A program made the position numbers and the translations under genes. DNA of 64,000 nucleotides from Akebia trifoliata. Taxonomy: Eukaryota > Streptophyta > Magnoliopsida > Ranunculales > Lardizabalaceae. Below the pieces are notes generated by a model. That model saw nothing but the letters and a program-made list of their open reading frames with translations, was not told the DNA's origin and did no database searches. The DNA lies in assembly GCA_017979445.1 (NCBI GenBank), contig CM030706.1, positions 15,176,967 to 15,240,966 on the forward strand, read 5' to 3'. Numbering within the stretch: position 1 is the first letter of the stretch; every line of letters begins with the position of its first letter. Below are positions 24,101 through 36,100 of this stretch, in pieces.

Positions 24101-27100
24101 CCAAATGACCTGACCTCTAGGGAAATGTAAGGAACCTTCAACAACAAAAGATGCCCGAATCACTCCATGCCCTGACCCATCAATTGCCAAACAGCTTCCA
24201 TACATTACTATGGAAGTGGAAATGATCCATACATTCTCCGCTCTTTTTGTGAATGGAGCAATAATCTACAACAAGCTTCTTTCGAGATATGACGTAATGA
24301 ACAGTCCCCAAATGAATCATGCTTGGAATGAATAAGTGGATATCTGAAGAATAGACATTAAATATTAAAAGAAATAATAATAAAGTTGGAAAGGCAACCT
24401 TTGAATCAATGCTCCATAATCTTGTGTTCTTATGGTGCAGGGTCTAAGATTATAATGGTGTTTTCTTCGAGGATCTATTATTCAAATGGGATCTAATACG
24501 AAATGAGAGTACAGAAGGTGAGAGTGAGGGTGGGTTGCTGTCTATTGCTTTCTTCTTTTTTCTTTTCAGCTGTATGGTAGGTCTTTTCTAACTCATTTTC
24601 ATTTCTCTGTGATCTTTTCAAGTCTTACGATTCATTAAAAAAGAAGGGATGCTTCTCCTAGGAGCACTAAAAGGCTAGGTCAAGTCCAACTCAGTCAGGT
24701 TCTATGGAAAATCCAAAGTCAATTACAACGCCTCCCTATCCCATCTGGAAATCCTTAACTGCACATTCTTTCTTGTTTGAAAACAGAAACATGTTGAGGA
24801 AAGTCAATTTTAAGAAAAAGGCACCACACCATGTAACTTTGCAAAAGAGGACTTCATCGTCTCTCCCAACCTTGAAGTGAATACCCTTTATGAACTTCAA
24901 TCAAACCTTTAACATGCCTTGCCATGCACTGAAGCCATAATAGAGCCAAACCTCATTACCATCCCAACCTCCATAATTACAACCAAATTTACTCACCAAC
25001 ACCCTTCTCCAAATACTTCTGACCTCCCGAAAATTCCACCTCCCCATCCAAAAAAAATATTATAATATACACCAGTTTCTTTGGGAAGCACATAGTCATT
25101 TCCATAAGATGATTCTCCTCTTTACCCAATTTTTGCCACAATAAATCGCACAATATTCTATCCAATGTGTTGACAGACTCATTGGAATCAGGAACAGGAA
25201 TTTAAAGGAACTTGTAACTGAGTACTATAAAATACACGAAAATGATATACACAAGCACCATAATGTTAGGTGCATTGAGGAAAAGAGTCGGCAAAAAGTA
25301 AAACATTTCAGTTGGGACTGCAACAACAGATACATATCAATAATTCAGCACTGTACGTCAAGCAAGTGATTGTGCTCCAGTTAAACCAGTAGGAAAAAAA
25401 AAGGATCTAGACAAAGAGGAGCAGCCAAGTGAAGCTCTTGAAAGTTGGATTACAATCTGAAATATCCTGTACCTCAGATTTGAAATATGTACGGAAATTT
25501 CTGAGAAGCAGGATAGGATTTTCCTCCTCACCCAATGTACGAGACATTTGTTGGTGGTATCTTGACTATTTGGAAACGAAAGAAACAGTCAATTGTAATC
25601 AGATCCAGTGATGAGGCTGAATACATTGCAATGGTCATGATGGCCATGAGATGCATTAGAAGAGATTCAAGAATAATGAACAAGATATTCATCATATAGA
25701 CTTTACAGGATTTTTATCAAAAGCATTGATATATATTTTGCAGAAATCAGTGGATGAGAAAAAGATTCTAATGTGATGATTTTGACTTTAAAAGAAAAAA
25801 TGTTAACAAGGAGAAATGCATACCACACACGAAGTCAGAAAACCAATTAGAGGGTGCGCCCACCAACGTTGTTGTTAACGGAAACTATATGTTACCATGG
25901 AGAAAATTGGGTATAATTGCAATAATGTGTTCCCATACTTCCATTTTTTCTTATTTCTTCTATTTATAAAAAAAACACATGATTTTGTCCCGCATATGTA
26001 CACAACATATGCTTTTTGAAAACATTTTATAAGTAAGTCGTTACATTAATGAATATTTTAGGAGATTCATCATTTTCTTTTTTTCTTTTTCTTTTTTGGA
26101 TTAGTGATTTCTATTTAACCTCAATATGGTAAATAAGAGCATTTATGTTATTTGTTAATATTTAAGTGACAGTTCAAAAAAGAGTATCACTCCTAACAGT
26201 ATAACATTTTCATCACATGAACGGATAAGGAACATCGTCACGGATATCAAACCTAGTTTAAGTTTTGATGAGCAAAGCACAATTTGTGAGTCATCAAGAA
26301 GATTACTAGAGAGAACCATAGAATCATAGGGAGGCTAAATTCTAATAGAGCTAATATCAATATACTGAATAAGAACAAAGATTCGAAGTAATGTGAACCT
26401 AAAATGCATAACCCAAAGTAAAAGAACAAAAAAATATCAGATGTGTATTACCAACTGGAGTAACTAAAAACATCATAGACTCAGATTCAGCTCCCAACAA
26501 ACCTGGTTCACTTGATCAAGCTTGCTAATTATATTGAGCCGGACATCAGGGAATTCATCTTTTAGAAGGGAAAGAAAAATGGGAAGAAGCTGCTCAATTG
26601 TTGCATCCTGCATTAGCCGACAAGTGCATTACAAGTAAGGAAAGCTATAGCATGCAGAGTAAAATCTCCACACTATATAAAATAAGAGCAAAAATAGCAC
26701 AGCCAATGTAAACAAATTTAAACTGCAAATCCGGGAAATGCAAGTAAAGAGATGAAAACATTTACTTCAAAGTTTATATAAGGCTTCTATAATGATGATG
26801 ATATGGAACTTTATATTACCAGTTGTCATTATACCTTTATAATTAATAAGTTAACAACAGTTTATATGCCTTCAATCTCAAACCATAGGCTTAAATAAAA
26901 AGGAATTGTATAGCAAATTGACAGAAAAATAAATTGATACAGGGAAAACTCAAATGTTAAGGAGAATAAAGCCAAGAGCATCAAACAAAATAGGAAGTAT
27001 ACAAAATTTCCCAACATGAACTTCTATCAAATGCTAAATGATGCAACAAGGTCAAATAAACAGAAAAAAAAAAAAACAACTATGAGTTGATAAAGAGCAA

Positions 27101-30100
27101 CGGAGTAGGCTGCTTATATAGCCTATATGAAAACACAACTCCTGGAAAAAGAGGACGGGTGATTAATGCCTAAATCATATTCATAACAACAATCAAGCAG
27201 GTATTCACACATGCATAGCAAATAGTAAGATATTATATGTAAAGGACTTCCTAATGCACATCAAACTTGAAAACATGACTTCTGGGAAATAGAGAATTGA
27301 AAAAAAACCAACTATAATTTATAACACGAGAAGAAATTTTTTGACATAATGTCTGTTAGGTGCTAAAATTAAAAAATGTCTAGTGCTAGAATGACAGGAA
27401 CTGTTCTGAGGTAGGTTAAGTAAACTAACAATAACATAATCTCACATGAAATGATTAGTGAGATTGTACTATACCACCACTACAGCTGCCAAAATACCAT
27501 ACCAACAAGAGAGAGAAAATTGGGAACTTCGGTTAAACAATCTTGAGCAGAAATACAATTTAACTAACAATGCATATACAATATACTTGAGCCTTCACAC
27601 ACTGAACTTGTTTAATTTAGGACACCAGAAAAAAATCATAATCTCTCTGCATAAGCATTTTCACCTTTTTCTGTCCGTAAAAAGAAAAGGATGGTTTTGG
27701 ATATCTTAGTCTTCTTTTTATTAAAGAGTAGTTAAGTGTCCCTTGCATGCCATTCTTACCTTTCCCAAGACTGGTGCCATTCCCATTATCACTGAAGCCA
27801 AAGCAGAGCGAACGTGCTGGGAAGAATCTGATGACAATTCCTGCAAAAGGTAATATTAATTTGTTACCAAGTCTTGGGACAATGTAACAAAATAGAACCA
27901 GCGCACGTGAGTATGTAATCTTTACTCCACATACTACAATAATCATGGAACAGAGAAAGGAGAGAGAGAGAGAGACAGAGACAGAATGTTCCAAAGCAAA
28001 TGTACCTTCACACAAGGAAGGATATGCTGAATAGAAAGTTGGGGATTCAAGATACGGCAAAATTTTGTTACTTTTCCTGCAGCTGCTATGCGTACTTCAG
28101 CCTCATTATCTCGAAGCAGACGGACATATGCAGGAACCAAGTCCACCCTTTAATACAATATCACAATCATCATCAATCAAAGCTTTCACAGAAACCCATA
28201 AACAAGCACTAGTTCTAATGCACCACAATACAGACATCACGGATAAATAATGCAATATGAATAATGGATTTCCTCAAAAAAATTAAAATGGTTGGAAAAA
28301 ATGAACAGTTCAAGGTCATAAACGTTATTTATATGTTAATCAAATCTAATTCATATGACAGCAGATAAGGAAGCTATAGAGAAGAAATTATGTGAGATGG
28401 TTCACAATGAAGTACCTGGTAGGTTCAGGCCCCACAGCTTCACAGAGTTCATACAGCTGATTCGCAACCATGTAACGGACACGCCAAGACTTATCCTATC
28501 CAGGGGGGCAAAGGCAGATACAAAATAGGACACAGCAGCAACATTGCAAATCAGATTCAAGTTTCAATCATCACTCTAACACCCTCAGAATATAAGTAAC
28601 CCAAAAAAAGTGATTCTCAATGGCATAATTAAAATTAATAGTCATATATGATTATCCTTAAATACGAATGCCTGGCATAGAATTAGTAATACATCCACAT
28701 CACTCAGAGAATAATATATAGCCTGCTTGGTATGGCATAAATTGCAAAATGCAAATATTTGCATTAGCAGCCATTTGAGCTTCAGTGACTTTGCTGCGCT
28801 TGGCGGCTTCAAATTGGACAAGAAGACAACAAAAGTTATCATACCTTTTGCAGTTATTTTTGGCTGAAAATTTCAGCGCCGATTTGCATTTAAACGGTGG
28901 GCCTAAGTTGCAATTGTTTTCAGTGATTTGCATTTGAACGCCAAGTAGATAAAACTAGATTTGCTGCAAATATTTGCATTTGCGGAACAAGCTGGGCCAT
29001 AAAAAAGCATGCTTTGCAGCTTCTTGACTCTCCAGGTTTATACAAGTTTTATCGAAGTCGAACTATGATTCCACAACAAGGCTAAAAGGTGGTTACAAGG
29101 CCAAATAAACTACCCATTTACATCTTGGTCTCTCCTGGGCTATAAACTACCCCTTTTCGTTTATTATAGTCCTTCAAACAATAAACATACATGCTCTTAA
29201 AGCAAGAAAAAAATTCCTAGCAACTGGGAGAAAAACCTAACTTTGGAAAATCCACAAGAGTTGTAATTCCACATCACATGCCATGCCTAGTTCTATTATT
29301 GAAGGAAAGGCTATGCTCAAAATAGTCACAAAAAACCTTTTTTTTTTTTAAGTCTCCTTTAAAACGCGTTTCGTACCTCTAACGATTGAAAAAAAAAAAA
29401 TTGACTTTTTCAATAACAACAACAACAACAACAACAACAACAAAAAAAGATTCTTACAATTTAATCACATTTAAAAAAATACAACCCACTTTTTTGTAGG
29501 CCAATGCTTAATTTACTCAAAAAGTGTGTTATTTTGCTCAAAAGATATTTTGATGGTTAGACTTTTTTTAGCATCATAAAATGTACAATTAGGTGTGGAA
29601 ACATGTTGTCATGCATAGATATTCAATACTGTTTTTTCTCAAAAATATATTGGAAACTTAGAATAAATAGCTAATGTATTTACAATACATTTTTTATAAT
29701 TTTTAATATACATTTTTTATAGATATCGTTTTTTCCCATTTTGGTCTCGTTTCTTTCCCCCTTTTTTCAAAGTTTTCCCTTGCCATTTTAAACCCATATT
29801 CTGACTTGGTGACTATGTGCTCTGTCCATGATTATACCAAGAAAATGCAGAGAAGGCAGCCTAGCAAACATTATAAACTGACAAAAATAAGCATACATGC
29901 AAGATCCACAACTTCACTACACATACTAAGGCCTCATTAGGTAGCAAATATGCTAGCAATTAACACAAGGAGAAGAACAATAAAAACTGCATTAGCAGGC
30001 ACACCAAAGCATAATTATCACTTGCATTTGCAGGGTTTACCTGAGAAAAACTAACAATGACAGGCAGGATGTGTGCAACGCAGTCCTGTGGTTCCAACAA

Positions 30101-33100
30101 TTTTCCAAGAGCTGCGCAACCCTCAACAGCCAACAATCTAACGGAATCTTGATCTGAAATGGAGCACATTTTGAGGCAACCACATTACTTAGCTGCTTGA
30201 ACGAGTATGAAGAAATTAAACAGTATGACAGTAAAACTAGACAAGCAAAAGCAGAAGAAAAACCATCTATATAATAAAACACAATGGTACACTTTATTGC
30301 ACTTTTTCTCTCCCCTTTTCAAGAATACCCCACGAACGTTATTCCATTTCCTCTTCTATACTCCTATTCCAAGAATACCCCTTCAACTTTATTGTCATTC
30401 CTCTTCTCCCCCTTTTTTAATAGTACCCCTCCAATCTTATTTTCTTTCCTATTCCAACCACTTAACCCCAAAGAGGTTTCGTGCCAGTAGGCACGGGCAA
30501 ACTCTAGTATAAATAACATAGGCTACGTACCCATAGAGAAAGAATTGTCGGCCAGCATAATATGTCACATGGTTTTACATTTGTGCAGAAAAAGAAAATG
30601 TTAGCCAGCACAAGCAAAGAACTAGTTAACAAAAACTCGTATAAATTTACACTTTCTGTCAATGGAACAACTTTACAGTAGTGAGAATACAGAAAGTATT
30701 AACACAATCACATAAAGAACTATTTAACAATAGTTGCATCCATGATCCATATATTTAGTAAGAATCCGTATACCATCCTGAGTCAGATCTTCGAATATGG
30801 ACATGATGTCAGTCTTTAGATGAGTAGACTCGACAGTAGCAGCAAACTTTCCCAAGTTCGATGCAGCAGATCTCCTCACCATAGGCATGTCATCTTGACA
30901 CAACTGACTGTATATAGACCGCAACTCTGTCTTCGGAATCTCTGGGGCACTTGGGTAAGCAATGTGGAATAGTCCACACGAGGAAACTCGAGCTGTAAAC
31001 CACTCACCGGCTGCAAGTCTCTGGAGAGGGAAATCAAAATGTGAATATCTGATTGTAAGAATATCACAGCAACATAAACAAGAAAAATGACTTGATACAA
31101 AATGCAGAATTAGAAGAATAACTGAAAAAGCAAGGAAATCATGTAGAAATTAAGCTGGATTGAGCTGTAAACCAATCACAGGCTGCCAATCTCTGAATTT
31201 TTTTATTTTTTATTTTTTTTGTTGATAAGTGTTTCTGGAGATGGGAAATCATACTGTGAAAAGAAATGATAGTGAGAATATCACAGTTCACAGCAACGTA
31301 AACAAGAAAAATGATTTGATACACTGAATTAGGGGAATGACTGAAAAGAAAAGAAATCATGGAGAAATAAAGATGGGTTTTGGGGGACCTAAGAAACAAG
31401 TACATAAATTTTTAAACAACTACAGATCCCCTTATCATGCTCTTTCAATGTTACTCAAACCTTAAAAAATAAAAAATAAAAGGAAGAAACCAACCCATCA
31501 TTGAGTGTATGACAAGTCGGTTTGCAGTACAAGCACAATCACAAGGCTGATGGATAAAAGGCTCTAAGGTCATGGAACAAAACAACACTATGGCTAATTT
31601 TTCATTGAAATCTGGGAACAGGTTTTTTTAAGTGGCATTCCAGACCCTTCACTTGGAAGGCAAGTTTCTCCTTGCGACACAAAGAGCTGATGTCCAGACC
31701 ATCTAACCATGGGGATGGTGCCCTTATGCACATCATGCCTATACACACCATCTGGTACATTTGTATCTAGGGTTGTACTCTTCCCCTAGGAATTGCATCA
31801 TAAATCGGTCAAGCCTTATCCAAAAAATTGGGGTCTCTTGAAGAAATATTGTACCTCCATTCAATATTTTTCTAAAGCCATGTCTTTTGATATTTCAAAT
31901 GTCTTCATATCTGCTGCCACTGCCAAAGTTCATGTCCTTTTATGTCTTCCTCTCTCTCTTTAGAATTTTCAACTGGCACATTCCTTCGAAGTGAAGTTGT
32001 TAAAGGTATCGTTAGACATGACCAAACCATCTCAATTGACCTTTCCTTATCTTAATACTTATTGAGGCTACTACTACATTTTCATGAATGAATTCATTTA
32101 TAGTTCTTTTCTTTCTTTTTCGGCCTCACCACATCCATCTTTGTTGCGCTCAATTTATGAACATGTAGTTTCTTGGGCTTATTGATGGGGACATCAAATA
32201 TTGAAGAGTAGATTTTAGTTTTCTATTTTAGGGCTTTAATTTTATGTTTTTTGGATTTATTTTGATGTGTTATTAGCCTATGATGTTAGTATAAGTGTTA
32301 GGGGGCAATTTGATAACCTTATAATGAGTTTTCATAGGCTGAAAATTAATGTGATAATATTTAAGTTTTATTTACGACCATTAGATCTCCTTATTTTAGT
32401 TGGATGGTTGAGATTAGATTTAGGGTTTAAAGAACATAATAAATACTTGTTTCTTGCTGTAATTTTTTTCAATTAATATGAAGAATATGATGAATAAAAA
32501 GAAAGCTTGAGCTTGATCTTCCCAACAATGGGTGTGGTGTGAGGCTATTTTGGAGTAAGTCCAATATAACATTCTTTTCTTCTAGTCTTTATTTTTCTTT
32601 TCTATTCTTTTGATTTTCTTTTAGTTTCTTGTTCTTGATTTTTTTTATTCTTGAAACTCCTTTTCTTGAATCTTGAAACTTACAAAACTCAACCCTTAAT
32701 CCTTTCCCCATTTTCTTTAACCCTTACTTCATTAATCTCTTTTCCAAATCTGTAACTCTTAATCATTTCCCACTCTACAAATATTTAACCATTGTCATTG
32801 GGATTGTGATCATACCTACAATCATTGTTTTTATTTTACTTTTGGGTTTACCCAATCCTAAACCAAATTTTCTTATCTCCCCTCATCGTCCTACATCACT
32901 TACTTTTATGTTTTTTTTTTTTTTTATTAGCCCATGGTCTTAGTATAAATGTTTAGAAGTAGTTTGGTAACTTTATTATGTCTTTTTTTATAGGCAAGTT
33001 GGGGTTGATCGAACCCCCCCCCCCCCCTTGACAATAAAAAGCTTAATTACATGCATGTAATTGCAAGTTACATGATCACTTAAGATTTTCGCAAGATCCG

Positions 33101-36100
33101 GTGGAATACTATTCTCATCTAAGATAATAGAAAATGCAAGAGAAAATGGATTGCGTCATGCAAAAAGGTCAACTGTCCAGTTTGTTTCACACCAATAAAA
33201 TCCGAAATCAAAATGAGGAAAGATGCTACTCAACCTCCTAATATTAAAAACAATTCGTTCATATTTCCAAGCAATCTCCACCTCCTCTAATGCAATTAAT
33301 TACATATAAGGAACCTGCACTAATTAGGAGATGACCATACCACTAAGAAGAGAAAATTTTAAAGCTTCTTCAATTGTTATGAGCTCCAGAAAGACAATAT
33401 CAAATATTTATCTTCTATCACAAGCAGCAAAAATCAAGGAGACAAGATGATTTCGGCTTGTGAAACCAATACCTCCACCAAACTGAGAAAGGGAGCCATC
33501 AGTATTAATTTTAGATGCTATGAAACCAATGGGTCCCATGCTGGTAAGGGAAGCTCGTCAGATTGCAGCCTAGCAGCGTTTATCGCCTTCCAGCTTTCAC
33601 ACCATGTCTTCGAGTATATGCCTTTGGAGAAGGTGCAAGAGTTTTTATTTCCCTTGGCAGTCAAGATTTCCTTGCAGAAAAGCTTTGCTTTAACGCCTAT
33701 GTTCTTGGCCAATGTGTACTAGGCGCTTGACTTCTACATTGCAGACTGTAAGATTTCAGTCGAGCGTCGTTTGATCCAAACTTCTGTCAATACTTCTTTC
33801 CTGCAAATGTGGTTGTGGGAGCATTTTCCAGTTGTGGCACCATCGCTGAATGTATTTGCTTCGACTATAAGCGTCGGTGAAGAGCTCTGGACGGGTAGTA
33901 AGGCTATTAGGGAAACGTTGTTTGATCATCCGCGATCTTGGCAGTGGAACGAGCGTTCGTTCCCTCGTGTTTCCTCCCGTTTCTCTCAACCAACACCCTC
34001 ATTTCCTTCCACGCCTATATATCACAATTCCCGTGGGCATAAAACAAAACCAGGTCGCCCATGCTGCGGCGGAGACATACAGTGATCTTTCGAACAAGGA
34101 GAGTTAGAGCATAGCAGAGGCTCACTTTGTTCTGACGGTCACATCATCCTTCCTTCCCAGCTTCTTGGATGGCATTGTTAGCTCATCCTCTTACAACCCT
34201 AACCGCTTCACCAACCAGTTTGGATTTGACCAGAGCCTTCTTCTCCCCATAGGAAGGCCCCCTTCTCCTGTAGGGGCCATGGCCCTATTTGTGGCGGATT
34301 ATATATTGTCTGACCTTCGCGTCGGTGATACTCAGCTGCACTTTCCTCATATCGGGAAGGAGTGCTATCGCACGCTGTTGGGCCATACTTTCTGGCACGC
34401 GTCTATGAGTTTCATCTCGAACTTATTCGCTACCACCAAGGCTGAGGTGCTGCATGTACCTGAGGATGATTTAAACACCAACCCCCACTTAAAGGCTTGG
34501 AATGGCAAGGTCCCGTCTCGCCGGCTACAACCTCGAGTCAAGTTCAAGTGCGCCATGAGTCAAGTGGGCACACAAAAAAATAAAGTTCAGTCCGCAAGTA
34601 GCCTTCCGACCCGCAAATCCCAACTCCTTTGTCTACTAAGCACAAGACGTCCTTTCGACCTGGTGACAACAAGAAAAGGAGTCTTGGTAGGGTGCCCTTA
34701 CATCGTAGGAGTGTTTCATCCTCGTCGTATACTAGCCCTTATGACCTGGCCCGTCTCCTTGCCGATTTGGCCGAGAGTGGTTATTCGATGGCTAAAATCC
34801 ATCCCTTTGTCACATAGAGCGTGTTTTCAGAAAATGTAGTCGAAATTGTAGCTTTCCTTGCAGCAACCTACCCATCGAGGGTGGTGCACGTGGTTGCAGA
34901 ACTCATTGCACCCGACGACGATGGCATTCCTCTCGCTTTTCTCTATCCACAGGTAATGTCTCTAGATTCCGCCTACAACTTTCCTTAGCATTCAGCATCT
35001 TTATGATCTCTCTATGGACAGGTACGCTTCCCACTCCCTCAACCGTAGAAGGTATCACTGGGGGGGCCTTCTCATCTTGTGGCAAGTCCTAGCGGCGAGG
35101 CCCCTTCAGCAGATGTTGGGGCGAGCTCTCCCATTACTCCGGCTGTTGTTACTTCAGCGGGGGGCGTCATTGCCAACACTTCCTTTCATTCTGACAAAGA
35201 CAAAGGCGTCGATGCCTTATGCAACACTAGCTCTCCGCCCCCCCCCCGACACTTCCTAAGGAACCATCTCCATCTGGTTGCTCACCTTTCGCTTCTTAAA
35301 ACTGAAAAGTGCTTATTTAGCTGTGTTTCGTGTTTCAGGAAGAGTTGTCCTCTAATGAGGGGACCTCAAAGACCTCTTCAAGCTTGAAAGCGAGCTCAAA
35401 TGTGCCTTTCGTAGAAGGGGAGCCTCTCAAAAACACTCCATTTGATGAGGTCTTATCGACGTTGCGGGGCACTAACACCTCCACAGTGGTGGGTTTCTCT
35501 CTCAACGCGCTACACCTATCTCATGGCACTATTAACCTCGGCCCCTTTTGCAGGTCGTTACACTAGGCGCTCAAGATGACCCTTTGCTTGACAAGATTCC
35601 TTCTGCATGTCATCACTTTACCAACATAAGAGACTTTACCGAGTATTCGAGCGCTTCAGGCGATAGGTTGTGTGTCCCTCCAGACGACTTGGCAAACCTC
35701 GACCTTGACTTTTCTGGGATCTTGGTGGAGGATATTGTTGCCCTCCACAGGGGCATGAAGGTGGGGGGTGCCTGTCTTAGCAAGGCTCAACCCACAGAGA
35801 GCTCTGACGCCAATGCGAACCCTTCTTCGGAGGGGCTGCATGATTTCTCCAAGCCTTCCGTAACTTGGTCTGGAGCGCCTAAGACTGTTGGTCGTCTTTC
35901 TCCTCCAGTTGGTAGTGCACAATCCAAGCATGAATCTTCTTATATATGACTCTTCCCAAAAAACTTTTTAAGTTTTTCAGGTCCTTTGGCGGTGCCATCC
36001 CTAAGATTGCTTGTGCCCGCTCTGAGTCAAGTTTGATCTCGCCTTTGTTGACCACAAATCCCAAAAACTTTCCTGTTGTGACGCCAACAATACATTTCAA

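Noticed and set aside
24331..25060. Possible further LINE or gene sequence in intron 7
   Set aside because: Composition is suggestive but no conserved motif could be read in any frame.
34365..34556. Minus-strand ORF within the PMD region
   Set aside because: Opposite-frame shadow of the PMD coding sequence.
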